Notes: a model not told the origin generated them from the sequence alone. Positions 35,433-44,591 are shown, numbered from the stretch's first letter. The stretch is DNA of 64,000 nt from Poritiphilus flavus (GCF_009901585.1 NZ_WXYO01000010.1:18128-82127); one strand, 5' to 3'. Made by a program: numbers and translations.

Positions 35433-36170
35433 ATGTATAAGATCAGATGTTGGGTGCTACTTGCAGTGGTTGCCCTGGCAGCGGCATGCAATTTTACAGA
35501 GGAGATATTTCTTGAGGAAGACGGTTCCGGTAAAATATCGATCAATTTTGACGGATCCGAGCTCATGGAGATGGCAGGGGAGGAAATGGCCCAAACCAAT
35601 GAAAAGCCAGTGGATTCCATTATATCTTTTAAGGATTTCCTGGAAGAAAAGAAAGATAGCATCGCGACCCTTAGCCCGGAGGAACAGGCGAAGCTCAAAA
35701 AGCTGGAACCTTTTAATCTGCATATGATCATGAACCCGGAAACCGGGGTGATGAAATTTGATATGTATAGCGAATTTAAAGAGGTAGGTGAGGTTAGTGA
35801 CGCCTTTAACGCCTTTCAGAATGCCAGCGCCATAGGCCCGAATTCCGGCGCACAAGACAGCCCAATCAATTCGGACTACCAAAGTTCCGAAGTCAATTAC
35901 ACCTTTAAAGATAATACCTTTAAGAGAACCGCGAGGATCACCGATAGCGTGTTGCACCAGATGAGCCTGGATAGCCTGCAGGGTGCGGAAATGTTCCTGT
36001 CCGGATCTACCTATACCCTGAAATACCACTTTCCAAAAAGGGTAAAGTCTGCCTCAGCAGAGGAGGCAACCTTCAGTGCGGACGGAAAAACCATGATCTA
36101 TACCGTAAAGTTCCTGGATTATATGAAAGATCCGGAAGCTCTGAACATTTCAGTAGAATTGGAAAAATAG
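35433..36170 (+). CDS. Hypothetical flavobacterial lipoprotein
   Basis: A 245-residue lipoprotein (lipobox ALAAACNFTEE, Cys19). The mature part starts with an EEDGSGKISINFDGSELMEM strand pair and ends with a beta-rich segment containing TYTLKYHFPKRVKSASAE. No known domain is recognised, and proteins of this form occur widely in Flavobacteriaceae. It is 8 bp downstream of the YqaE gene, so the two are very likely co-transcribed. Confidence 0.75.
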   Translation: MYKIRCWVLLAVVALAAACNFTEEIFLEEDGSGKISINFDGSELMEMAGEEMAQTNEKPVDSIISFKDFLEEKKDSIATLSPEEQAKLKKLEPFNLHMIMNPETGVMKFDMYSEFKEVGEVSDAFNAFQNASAIGPNSGAQDSPINSDYQSSEVNYTFKDNTFKRTARITDSVLHQMSLDSLQGAEMFLSGSTYTLKYHFPKRVKSASAEEATFSADGKTMIYTVKFLDYMKDPEALNISVELEK

Positions 36171-36190
36171 CTTCTCTGGAAAGCTCTTCG

Positions 36191-36198
36191 TATCTTTG
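36191..36198 (+). promoter_or_regulatory. -7 element immediately upstream of lipB
   Basis: TATCTTTG matches TAnnTTTG and ends 4 bp before the lipB ATG (36203). Transcription from it would start at or within a few bases of the start codon, giving a leaderless or near-leaderless mRNA. A TTG at 36159 is 29 nt away, too far for a standard -33, so the promoter rests on the -7 box. Confidence 0.45.
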
Positions 36199-36202
36199 CA
36201 GG

Positions 36203-36919
36203 ATGAATAAGGAGGTACGATATCAGGATCTTGGCCACATGGATTATAAGGCTTGCTGGGACTATCAGGAGCAGCTGTTTGATGAGATCGTTGGCCTGAA
36301 AATAAAGAACAGGAGGGAAGGCACTTCCTTAAGCACCCCTAATCACCTATTATTTGTTGAACATCCACATGTTTTTACCCTGGGTAAAAGCGGAGACCTG
36401 TCTAATCTCCTGGTGAACGAATCCCAATTGGCAGACAGGAATGCCACCTTCTACAAAATAAACCGGGGTGGAGATATTACCTATCACGGACCGGGGCAGG
36501 TGGTCGGTTACCCCATCCTGGACTTGGACAACTTTTTTACGGACATCCACAAATATCTGCGGTTTTTAGAAGAGATCGTTATCCTTACCCTGGCAGATTA
36601 TGGAATTAAAGGAGAGCGCTCAGACGGAGAAACCGGTGTATGGCTTGATGTGGGAACACCGTTTGCCCGAAAGATCTGCGCTATGGGCGTAAGGGCCAGC
36701 CGCTGGGTAACCATGCATGGTTTTGCCTTTAATATCAATACGGACCTGGGCTACTTTGACCTGATGATCCCATGCGGCATCAAAGACAAATCAGTAACCT
36801 CTTTGAACGTGGAGTTAGGCAAGGAGAGGGTAGACGAAGAAGAGGTCAAACAAAAGCTTCTAAACCACTTTGAATCCCTGTTCAAGGCCACCCTAATCCG
36901 AGAAGAAAAGACCGTATAA
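36203..36919 (+). CDS. lipB: Octanoyl-[acyl-carrier-protein]:protein N-octanoyltransferase (LipB)
   Basis: A 238-residue enzyme moving octanoyl from ACP to the lipoyl domains of 2-oxoacid dehydrogenases and GcvH. The family blocks are complete: FTLGKSGD, RGGDITYHGPGQVVGYPI (substrate loop), RKICAMGVRASRWVTMHG with catalytic K157, and FDLMIPCGIKDKSVTSL with catalytic C191. It converges on the DUF11 gene with only 1 bp between the stop codons and no terminator between them. A -7 box lies 4 bp before the start. Confidence 0.97.
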   Translation: MNKEVRYQDLGHMDYKACWDYQEQLFDEIVGLKIKNRREGTSLSTPNHLLFVEHPHVFTLGKSGDLSNLLVNESQLADRNATFYKINRGGDITYHGPGQVVGYPILDLDNFFTDIHKYLRFLEEIVILTLADYGIKGERSDGETGVWLDVGTPFARKICAMGVRASRWVTMHGFAFNINTDLGYFDLMIPCGIKDKSVTSLNVELGKERVDEEEVKQKLLNHFESLFKATLIREEKTV

Positions 36920-36920
36920 A

Positions 36921-37397
36921 CTAATTATAAGGTCCGTTCTGGGCTGCATCCCCATCGTCTTCATCACCTTTATCATGCACGATAATCCCATTGCCATTGG
37001 TGTCTATGCCATTACCCGGTGTGCTGTCCGGATCTATCCCTGAACTGGCAATGATCTCAGCAGATAAGATAGCATCGTCTTTTGTGGCATAAAATGCGAT
37101 TACCCCAAGCACTTTGGCCTTGTAACGGTCTACCGTACCAATGCGCCAGATCCCGGTTTCAGGATCAAAATCCTGGGTGTTGGGGGTAAAGCTTGAAAAC
37201 TTAAGACCAGATCGCATATTGACCTTTACTCTTACCCCCTTCGCGGGATCCTCGTCCTTATTTCTAACCGTAATATTGAACATGATCCTATCGCCAATCA
37301 CAGAGGTAGGGAGTACATGCACACCGAGTTCCAGGTCCTGTGAAAATGACATTAAGGGCAATAAAAGCAAAAGGACATAAATTTTTTTAAGTTTCAT
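36921..37397 (-). CDS. Secreted DUF11-like protein
   Basis: A 158-residue exported protein: signal peptide ending at SFSQ, then one beta-sandwich domain of DUF11 type (MFNITVRNKDEDPAKGVRVK, SGLKFSSFTPNTQDFDPETG). An acidic tail with Asn/Asp/Gly-rich repeats (GNGIDTNGNGIIVHDKGDED) follows. Only one DUF11 module is present, unlike the long adhesins where the domain repeats. It is the last gene of the OmpA1-zincin operon (18 bp after the zincin) and may be the partner of that protein. Confidence 0.75.
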   Translation of the reverse strand: MKLKKIYVLLLLLPLMSFSQDLELGVHVLPTSVIGDRIMFNITVRNKDEDPAKGVRVKVNMRSGLKFSSFTPNTQDFDPETGIWRIGTVDRYKAKVLGVIAFYATKDDAILSAEIIASSGIDPDSTPGNGIDTNGNGIIVHDKGDEDDGDAAQNGPYN

Positions 37398-37415
37398 AAT
37401 TATCTGGATTTAATA

Positions 37416-39848
37416 TTAACGTGGACAATTGTCCATCAGATCTTCCAAACCTTTTAATCTGGCAAGCTGACACTCCAGAGCGTACAATTGCTCCCTCTGG
37501 TCCTCGAGGTCGTCTTTGCATCGTTCAACGGCCAGACTCATACAACCTCCACAGGCCGCATCTTGCCTGCTCAATCTGTCGCAACGAACTTCAGTGTCAA
37601 TAATCTGTTCCTGGATCGGACGCATCCGATCGCGTATGTCTCTCTCCAGTAATTGATGATCTGAGGCCGCTGTACCGGATAAGCTCGGATCTTCAGGAAG
37701 ATCGTAAACCGCGTCCTGCATCTGTCTCTGAATAGCCATCATTCTTTTAGTGACCTCAGCCTCGCATCTTTTATCCCCGTTACAGCGTTCCATATCTTTG
37801 AGCATTGCCAGCATCTGATTGTTGAGTTCGTTCTGGCTATCCGCAAAGGCGTTTTGCTCTGCCTCCGTCATGGCGGCTATGGCCCCTGTACTGGCTCCAA
37901 GGGTCATCTTTTTATAGCCCGCCCCGTCAAAGGTGGCACAGAGTTTTTCCATATGGTTAAGGTGAACCTCGAACATATCTCCATTGGGAAGGTCAAAACG
38001 GGTATACGCCAGGTTCTTGTTGCTTCCTGCTGCATCCCTGATATAACCGGCCATAAAGCCAAAGGAAGGCATAGGACTGCTAAAGGGTACGGACTCGTTG
38101 CTGATGTAAGCGGTAACTTTGTTGATCTTGCCTGGATCTGACCTTTCCTGTTGATTAAAGGCATAAGCCCGGGATTTTCCGATCCATCGGCTACCGGCAG
38201 GAAGTGGTGCCGGAGATATTCCACTGCTCCTGCCTTCCCTGAGCAGCTCGGCCACTTTCACTATTCGCACTCCCATAATATCTGAACGGGTCTGGTTGAG
38301 GTCAATGGTTATCGCCCTTTTTACACCTTCATACAGATCATCAACATAACCCACCAGTTGTCCATTGGCAAGCCAGATCACTGCGTTGGCCTCCAAACTA
38401 CGGTTGGAAGAAGTTCCGAAATTATCATTAAGAAAAGAGACAGGGAGTAATATGGAACCGTCCTTGGAGTTAACGTAATAATTCATGTTGAGGGAATTAC
38501 TCTCGCCGTCCGTATTATAGTTTATCGTGGATTCTATATAGTAATCAAAGGCGAATTTACCGTCTAATTCATTTTCTGTTGGATTTTCCTCTACCACAAG
38601 GTCTGCACTACAGCATCCTTCGCGTTCTTTAAGCTTATAGGTGACTTTAGTGCCTCTAACGGTCCTGGGGTTCATATGTGTAGACAGTATCATAACCCGG
38701 ACCTCCTCGTCGCATTCACCTTTAATTTTTACCTGTCTGTTCCAGTCCAGGATTTCCAGCTCATTTGCTTTTAAAGAGAAATATGCCGGGGCACTACTGC
38801 TTACAGGTGGGTTTATGGTCAGGTCATATCCCGGAGGTAACTTCAGCCCGTATACGTTGAGCCTTTGTGGACGAATGGAGTCCAGGTCTACCGTCTGTGC
38901 CGGTCCGGGGATCATGTCTACGGGATCCTGGCGCAGTTTTACTTCCCTTTCTCTTGGCACATAACCTCCGCCGGAGTCTTCCACCTCTCCCTTAAAGTGG
39001 GTAAAATAGGCCTCGTGCAGGATCTGATCAAAGCCAGCGCTTTTATAATGCCGCGTCAGTCGGCCGGGGCTAACCTTGAATGATTGCCTTACTAATAACA
39101 TTGTTTGCCTTATGGAGAATTGATTTGCATAGTGTTGCAGCATAACGTTAAACTTATAGGCCTGTTTAAATATGGTATCGTCCAGGTCGAAGTCCCCGGC
39201 GGAATAGTGTTCCAGGTTATTGGCAGGGTACACCAGGGTAGAAAGAAACTCGGCATTGGCCTCATCTAACCAGGCGTGGTAGAAATAATCCTCACCTTCC
39301 ATATTCTCTATCTGGTAGCAATGGCCGCATTCGTGAGCAACGGTTTGCTTGAAATCATCCAGGCTTCCATCTTCTGCCCAGGCAACGGATCGCATCCAGC
39401 ACTGGTCCTCAAAAATGTAGGCCTGGGCGTCCTGATCCGGAGTCCTTCCTTCCAGGAAAAAGAACCATTTCTTACGTACATTGCCATATTCACTAAACTT
39501 GCCACGGGATTTGATCATGGCTTCAAAGTTGGCTTCTATCTGCCTCATACGCCAACCGGGAGGAGTGCATGTCCAATGTCCCGGTACCACTACATGATCC
39601 ATATTGTTCGGGCTTTTAAATACCAGGCAATCGGGGGTAGTACGCCCACCTCGTTTGTATAAGGAAAGCAGGTCGAATTCCCTGCCGTCCACTCCTGTCG
39701 AGCTAAGGCCGTCATGGTCTACCATACCGGTTGAAGTAAAGTTATATGCCTCGCAACTCTCACATATATACTGAGATGATGCGGATTGAGGAATAGAGAA
39801 TCCAATAAGGCAGAGCAAAACTATTTGAATAAGAATATACTTTTTCAT
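37416..39848 (-). CDS. Large secreted HExxH protein (putative metallopeptidase), novel architecture
   Basis: An 810-residue exported protein with a signal peptide ending at SASSQ. A zincin core includes VAHECGHCYQIE (H172, E173, H176) and, 20 residues later, WLDEANAEFLSTLVYP, whose E196 or E200 could be the third ligand as in gluzincins. The N-terminal region is cysteine-rich (CESCEAY). The middle part is beta-rich and of unknown type. The last about 170 residues are coiled-coil helical with several cysteines (ACGGCMSLAVERC). There is no T9SS sorting tail. I recognise no characterised family. The gene sits 4 bp after an OmpA-family gene and 18 bp before a DUF11-like gene. Confidence 0.75.
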   Translation of the reverse strand: MKKYILIQIVLLCLIGFSIPQSASSQYICESCEAYNFTSTGMVDHDGLSSTGVDGREFDLLSLYKRGGRTTPDCLVFKSPNNMDHVVVPGHWTCTPPGWRMRQIEANFEAMIKSRGKFSEYGNVRKKWFFFLEGRTPDQDAQAYIFEDQCWMRSVAWAEDGSLDDFKQTVAHECGHCYQIENMEGEDYFYHAWLDEANAEFLSTLVYPANNLEHYSAGDFDLDDTIFKQAYKFNVMLQHYANQFSIRQTMLLVRQSFKVSPGRLTRHYKSAGFDQILHEAYFTHFKGEVEDSGGGYVPREREVKLRQDPVDMIPGPAQTVDLDSIRPQRLNVYGLKLPPGYDLTINPPVSSSAPAYFSLKANELEILDWNRQVKIKGECDEEVRVMILSTHMNPRTVRGTKVTYKLKEREGCCSADLVVEENPTENELDGKFAFDYYIESTINYNTDGESNSLNMNYYVNSKDGSILLPVSFLNDNFGTSSNRSLEANAVIWLANGQLVGYVDDLYEGVKRAITIDLNQTRSDIMGVRIVKVAELLREGRSSGISPAPLPAGSRWIGKSRAYAFNQQERSDPGKINKVTAYISNESVPFSSPMPSFGFMAGYIRDAAGSNKNLAYTRFDLPNGDMFEVHLNHMEKLCATFDGAGYKKMTLGASTGAIAAMTEAEQNAFADSQNELNNQMLAMLKDMERCNGDKRCEAEVTKRMMAIQRQMQDAVYDLPEDPSLSGTAASDHQLLERDIRDRMRPIQEQIIDTEVRCDRLSRQDAACGGCMSLAVERCKDDLEDQREQLYALECQLARLKGLEDLMDNCPR

Positions 39849-39852
39849 AGGA

Positions 39853-41175
39853 CTATATTATCACGAATTCCACTCTTCTGTTCTGGGCCTTGCCTTCGCT
39901 GCTTCCGTTGTCTCCAACCGGTACGGTCTCGCCTTTGCCTTCTGTCCTTAGTCGACTGCCATCAACATTATAAATATTGACCAGTGCGCTTTTTACCGCG
40001 TCTGCCCTTTTTTTGGATAAGGACATATTGTTGGAATCATCTCCGTCCGAATCGGTATGTCCTATAATATTCAGCTTGATGTTACCATCTTGCTGCAGCA
40101 CCTGTGAGATCTGCCTTATCACTCCCATGGACTGCGGTTGCAGGTTGGCCGAACCGGAATCGAACAAAATGGCATTGGTAGAGATACGTCCTTCACGGAG
40201 CAATTTTCTGCGAAGGTCTACCCCTCCTTTGGCTACCTTGAGATTGGAAATAAACAAGCGTTCTTTCCCATCTTTAAAGTTGTTAATACCGAATTTGATG
40301 GTATTCAGTATGACCCCCGTAGGAACAATTCTGGGAATGTCCACATGTTTTTCCTCATTGATCCAAAGGCGGTAGCGCTGTTTGTTGACTGCTATGGAAA
40401 TATGGGGTCTGTTGATGACCTCCTCCCGTACATCTGCATTGATAGTGCTGTAAATAACCCGCTTGCCGTTGATGTGGTTTTCCATATTTATCCCTATCTG
40501 AGAATACTGGCAGAAGGGTAGTTTAGCCTGTACAAAGTTGGCTCCTCGCTTAAACATATTATCATCGCTTAAGACCACATCCAGAATGGCCGTTGAAGAG
40601 GTCTGCCTGTCCAGGCCCAGGGCCAGCAGGTCAAATTCAATAGTGTACTCTTCCGGTAGGTTGGGAATATCCGGGATGTAGAAGATATCCCACCCTGGTA
40701 CCATTTCCAGCCATTTTTCGGACGAATCATTAACGGTTACTACTTCCCCGCTACCATTGGTATTCCATTTGGCCGGGAAATCCCCAACAAAATCGTAGGC
40801 AAAATCATCAAAGAACATGGGTTGGTCTCCGGGGACAAAGTCGAACTTACTGTAGACGGTGATGGATTTAGGGCCGCTCTCACCGGCATTGGTATCCGGA
40901 CCGCCCAGGCCATCGTTTCCGGTATTGTTTGGATTATCTCCTCCGGGTAACGGTTGGCCGTCCTTTCCTTTAGGTTTTTTTCCTTTTTTTCCGGGTTCCA
41001 GAATGCTGTCCAGGACCTCGTCGGTCTTCTTGCTGGTTTCCCGGTCTACCCGTCGTTCTACGGTTCTTTCCGCGGCCCGTTCTGCTCGTTTCTTCAGTTT
41101 CTTCAACAGTTGTCCCTGTGCTGGTGCGACTCCTCCAAAAAGGGCAACCAGAATACAGATGGCGATTTTTTTCAT
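39853..41175 (-). CDS. OmpA-family outer membrane protein, copy 1
   Basis: A 440-residue exported protein: signal peptide ending AQGQ, a basic coiled segment (LLKKLKKRAERAAERTVERR) and a Gly/Pro/Asn-rich linker. A jellyroll-like middle domain (FDDFAYDFVGDFPAKWNTNG, about 125-310) and a C-terminal OmpA peptidoglycan-binding domain (about 330-440) follow, with ILFDSGSANLQPQS, NIIGHTDSDGDD and AQNRRVEFVII. It is nearly identical over the whole mature part to the copy at 45315-46652 while the signal peptides are unrelated. It heads the OmpA1-zincin-DUF11 group and follows a 49-residue gene by 30 bp. Confidence 0.92.
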   Translation of the reverse strand: MKKIAICILVALFGGVAPAQGQLLKKLKKRAERAAERTVERRVDRETSKKTDEVLDSILEPGKKGKKPKGKDGQPLPGGDNPNNTGNDGLGGPDTNAGESGPKSITVYSKFDFVPGDQPMFFDDFAYDFVGDFPAKWNTNGSGEVVTVNDSSEKWLEMVPGWDIFYIPDIPNLPEEYTIEFDLLALGLDRQTSSTAILDVVLSDDNMFKRGANFVQAKLPFCQYSQIGINMENHINGKRVIYSTINADVREEVINRPHISIAVNKQRYRLWINEEKHVDIPRIVPTGVILNTIKFGINNFKDGKERLFISNLKVAKGGVDLRRKLLREGRISTNAILFDSGSANLQPQSMGVIRQISQVLQQDGNIKLNIIGHTDSDGDDSNNMSLSKKRADAVKSALVNIYNVDGSRLRTEGKGETVPVGDNGSSEGKAQNRRVEFVII

Positions 41176-41205
41176 TTTCTACTGGTTTTGAAGTTAAATT
41201 TCTAT

Positions 41206-41355
41206 TTAGCGTTTAGTGAATTTTGTACACTTAATGATCTTATTGTTATGGATGATTTTGAGTTTGTAATTCCCTTTTTCCAGGTGAGTCACATTTAAAT
41301 AGATATCGTTCGCCGGTAACCTTTTGATACTTCCTTCATACTGCTTCTTTTTCAT
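41206..41355 (-). CDS. 49-residue protein resembling half of a T9SS sorting domain
   Basis: A short gene that length filters drop. It encodes 49 residues, MKKKQYEGSIKRLPANDIYL followed by NVTHLEKGNYKLKIIHNNKI and a basic end IKCTKFTKR. The part from LNVTHLEKG onward follows the pattern of the end of a type A T9SS sorting domain (hydrophobic, L-x-x-G-x-Y, then a basic tail K-x-x-x-R). It has no signal peptide or membrane helix, so if made it would be cytoplasmic, which is odd for a sorting signal. It lies 30 bp upstream of OmpA copy 1 in the same orientation. Calling it a gene is supported by codon structure and position but is not certain. Confidence 0.55.
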   Translation of the reverse strand: MKKKQYEGSIKRLPANDIYLNVTHLEKGNYKLKIIHNNKIIKCTKFTKR

Positions 41356-41511
41356 TTCGCTGAAGAAGTTTTAGATTGGGTGTAGGGGGAGAGTAGTTTG
41401 TATTATGGAATGTAAGCAGGAATAAAGCAGCGGGCTAAAAGAAATGTATCCAGCTCTATAAAATATGTAACATAGATGAAAATCTATGATAATCAGTGTG
41501 TTAGATCTGAT

Positions 41512-44415
41512 TTAGGCATACAAATACGCCTTTGGACTGCATCCGTAGGCCTCTTTAAAGCACTTGGCAAAGTAGGAGGGATCATTGAAGCCTACCTGAT
41601 AGGCAATTTCGGAAATGGATACATCACTTTTTTCTAATAGTGTAACAGCCATTTTCAGACGTTGCGAACGAATGAATTCGGAAGTGGCGAAACCGGTTAG
41701 TGCCTTGAGCTTTCGGTGAAGCTGCATACGGCTCATTCCCATATGTTCGCTGAATTCTTTTACAGTAAAGACGGGGTTGGTCAGATTTACATCCAATACC
41801 TCCTGAACCCGACTGAGGAATTGTTCGTCAAGGTTGGTTATGGCAATGTCCCTTGGCTTCAGGACGATCTCCTGGCTGTACCGCTGTCTTAAAAGTTTGC
41901 GGGAACTGATCAGGTTATGAACGCGACTTCTTAGTAGTTTTAGCTTGAAGGGTTTGGTGACATAGTCGTCCGCGCCATTTTCCAAACCTTTATATTGATC
42001 TTCCTCACCGGCCCTTGCTGTAAGCAGGATCACAGGGATATGGCTGGTGCGCTCGTCCTGCTTCAGTAAAGCACATAACTCAAGCCCGTCCATTTCAGGC
42101 ATCATAATATCCGATATAATGATATCAGGAATGCTTTCCACTGCTTTGTGCTGACCATCAACCCCATTTTCCGCTTCGAGCACTTTGAAATCACCAGAAA
42201 AGGATTTCTTTACAAATTGCCGTACATCTGCATTGTCTTCAACGACAAGCAGAATGGGCTTTTCCTCGGAAGTTCCAGCTTCTGTTACTTCCCCGGCCTT
42301 ATGAGACACCAGTTCAGGAATTGGGTTTTGAGGTAAGATTACGTCTTCAGAAATCTCTTCAGACCTGAAATACTTTTTAGCAAGTGGTAGCCGTACCCTA
42401 AACCTAAGCTTTCCATCCTTCTTTAGCTTTAATTTGATCTTACCGTGAGCCAGTTCCACCAGCTCTTTCACAAGTGCCAGGCCAATGCCGGCCCCTTCAG
42501 CCCGGTGGTCGGCCTGGTAGAACCTGCTGAATAGCATTTCGAGATTTTTTTCGTCCAGGTCACCAGTTGTGTTTTCAACATCCAACCTTAGAAATTTTCC
42601 CTTTTGCGATGCTTTCAGCTGAACGCTTCCGGATACCGGAGAGTACTTCAGCGCGTTGGATAACAGGTTAACTGTTACTTTTTCAATGAGATCCCTGTCG
42701 AACCAACACGAATCCATGGAGGTAACATTTACTTCATATTGAATTTTATTTTGTTTCGCCGGAAACCTGAATGATTCCGCTATGGAACCTAATAAGCTTC
42801 CCAGATCTCCTTGCCCTACTCGCAATTGATAGCTGCCAGACTCCAATTTGGATAGTGCCAGTAATTGGTCAACCAGACGTAGCAACCTTTGGGAGTTGCG
42901 CTGCATCAGCATGAGTTCTTCCCGCTCGGCAGGGCCTAAAGAATTATTCTCTAGTTTTTGCTGTAAAGGTCCGCTAATCAAGGTCAGCGGAGTACGGAAT
43001 TCATGGGATATGTTGGCAAAGAAATCAGATTTCACCCTGTCTAATTCCCTTAATTTTTGCGCTGTCTTTTGACGATTTCTGAATAGGAAGAAAAAAAACA
43101 GACCTACCACGGACAGTATACCCATGCCTGCCAGCAGGAGATTAAGCTGATTCCTTTTTTGCTGTGCAGCCAGGGCGTTTTCTGTTTTAAGTAAGGCTAT
43201 TTCCTGTTCCTTTTTCGCCGCGTTGTGTTCCTGTTCCAATGCCATAAAGGCTTCTGCGTTCTGCTTCCCGATTTGATCGGCTCTGAGACTGTCCAGTTTT
43301 TTCTGCTTTAGGTAGGCCTGATGGAACTCACCGAACTGCTCGTGAAACTGTATTTCGGATTGGAGAAGCCTTAGCTGGTATTTTGCTTCCGAAAGGTATT
43401 TTGGATTGTCCCGGGCGTAATCCAGGTACTTCTGAGCCTGAGGCCTGTTGCCCTTCGCTGAATAGAGTTCTGAAAGCATCAGGCTGGCAAAAGTGGTATT
43501 TACAAAGTCATCATATTTCTGGAAAGTTTCTAAGCCCTGGATAAGGTACTCTTCCGCTTTTGCTAGCTTGCCTAATTTATATTCAAGTTCCCCTAAATTC
43601 ACCATGGCATGTGCCAGGTTGATGGAGTCGTTCTGGTCTGCTTTACCATGCAAAGCCGAGCGATAGTATGTCCTGGCCAGGTCCAGGCTGTCTTCCTTTA
43701 CGGCGATATCCCCCAGGAATATCTTGAAACCTATAATTCCGGGGATGTAGTTATTCTCTTTAGCGACTTTTATGGATTTCTTTAGATAAGATTTAGCCAT
43801 AAGGTGATTATCCGATTCGAAATACAGCTTTCCAATGTGGCCCAGAGCGTTGGCCAGTATTGGACTGGAGCTCTTATTTGCCGTGTACATGGAATCTATC
43901 TGTAGCAAATAGCGCATCACCTGATCACCTTCATCCTTTAGCGAGGCCAGACCAAAATAAGCGTTGGCGATGCCGTCAGGAAAGTTGATCTTTTTTGAGG
44001 TGGCCAGTGCCTCCTCGTAGGCAGAACGGGCTTGTTCTCTTTTGTTGTTAAAGAAGTGGTGATTGCCCACCCAAATCCTGGTCTTAACCCATTCTTTATC
44101 CATATTCAGGGTCCGGGCAGTTTCAAGGGCTTTTTCGTATAGCCGCATGGATGCCGGCAATTTAGACTTTACGAAGAGGTAATATGCCTGGCTGGATTGA
44201 TAAAAATAAAGCGCTTTCCGATAATGAGATCTCTGGGCAAGCAGTTCAAGACTGTCTATATACTGCTTCGCAACTTTGGCGTCAGAATGAATAATGGAGT
44301 CGAATTCAGAATATAATCGCGCTGTCCTCACCGAATCCTCAATCCTTTCGGTTTGGGCATTAACCGGGATGCTTAGGGAAAGCATCGAACACAAAACGCC
44401 AAAAAGAACACGCAT
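41512..44415 (-). CDS. TPR-sensor hybrid histidine kinase / AraC response regulator (HTCS type)
   Basis: A 967-residue one-protein two-component system. Signal peptide (1-20); periplasmic TPR-like helices (about 30-415); membrane helix (about 425-446); HisKA with phospho-acceptor H471 in NISHEFRTP; HATPase with the N box NLLSNALKYS and GAGIGLALVKELV; receiver with phospho-acceptor D769 in SDIMMPEMDG and KPF lysine; AraC DNA-binding domain (about 868-967, ending CFKEAYGCSPKAYLYA). Most hybrid systems of this type sense sugars through a beta-propeller, whereas this one uses TPR repeats. It sits between the two OmpA copies and is the likely regulator of the locus. Confidence 0.95.
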   Translation of the reverse strand: MRVLFGVLCSMLSLSIPVNAQTERIEDSVRTARLYSEFDSIIHSDAKVAKQYIDSLELLAQRSHYRKALYFYQSSQAYYLFVKSKLPASMRLYEKALETARTLNMDKEWVKTRIWVGNHHFFNNKREQARSAYEEALATSKKINFPDGIANAYFGLASLKDEGDQVMRYLLQIDSMYTANKSSSPILANALGHIGKLYFESDNHLMAKSYLKKSIKVAKENNYIPGIIGFKIFLGDIAVKEDSLDLARTYYRSALHGKADQNDSINLAHAMVNLGELEYKLGKLAKAEEYLIQGLETFQKYDDFVNTTFASLMLSELYSAKGNRPQAQKYLDYARDNPKYLSEAKYQLRLLQSEIQFHEQFGEFHQAYLKQKKLDSLRADQIGKQNAEAFMALEQEHNAAKKEQEIALLKTENALAAQQKRNQLNLLLAGMGILSVVGLFFFFLFRNRQKTAQKLRELDRVKSDFFANISHEFRTPLTLISGPLQQKLENNSLGPAEREELMLMQRNSQRLLRLVDQLLALSKLESGSYQLRVGQGDLGSLLGSIAESFRFPAKQNKIQYEVNVTSMDSCWFDRDLIEKVTVNLLSNALKYSPVSGSVQLKASQKGKFLRLDVENTTGDLDEKNLEMLFSRFYQADHRAEGAGIGLALVKELVELAHGKIKLKLKKDGKLRFRVRLPLAKKYFRSEEISEDVILPQNPIPELVSHKAGEVTEAGTSEEKPILLVVEDNADVRQFVKKSFSGDFKVLEAENGVDGQHKAVESIPDIIISDIMMPEMDGLELCALLKQDERTSHIPVILLTARAGEEDQYKGLENGADDYVTKPFKLKLLRSRVHNLISSRKLLRQRYSQEIVLKPRDIAITNLDEQFLSRVQEVLDVNLTNPVFTVKEFSEHMGMSRMQLHRKLKALTGFATSEFIRSQRLKMAVTLLEKSDVSISEIAYQVGFNDPSYFAKCFKEAYGCSPKAYLYA

Positions 44416-44446
44416 TTCTGGGAGTATCTGGTTACCCTTAATAGTA

Positions 44447-44475
44447 CAAAATATCGCAGCTTCCGACTAGGACAA
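44447..44475 (-). promoter_or_regulatory. Putative promoter of the hybrid kinase gene
   Basis: On the minus strand: TTG (complement of 44473-44475), a 19-nt spacer, then TATTTTG (complement of 44447-44453). This is close to the TTG-N19-TAnnTTTG pattern, with one base fewer between TA and TTTG. Its position about 32 bp upstream of the start codon is appropriate. Confidence 0.45.
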
Positions 44476-44476
44476 A

Positions 44477-44504
44477 TGTAACATCTCCTGGTACGCCTGT
44501 AACA
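44477..44504. promoter_or_regulatory. Direct repeat TGTAACA x2, 21 bp apart, next to the kinase promoter
   Basis: Identical heptamers TGTAACA at 44477-44483 and 44498-44504 start exactly 21 bp (two helical turns) apart and lie directly upstream of the -33 box of the hybrid kinase gene. AraC-type proteins often bind such in-phase direct repeats beside -35 or -33 boxes. This is a candidate operator for autoregulation. A third copy lies at 41466-41472, upstream of the 49-residue gene. Confidence 0.4.
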
Positions 44505-44591
44505 ACAAAGCCGTGGGCAGGATTACACCGGATCACAGCCGTCATAACAATGAATGCTATAGTCCTGATAATACGGCCGAGCCGCCTATTT

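Noticed and set aside
39276..39662. 128-codon plus-strand ORF
   Set aside because: It is antisense to the secreted zincin gene and has no recognisable domain.
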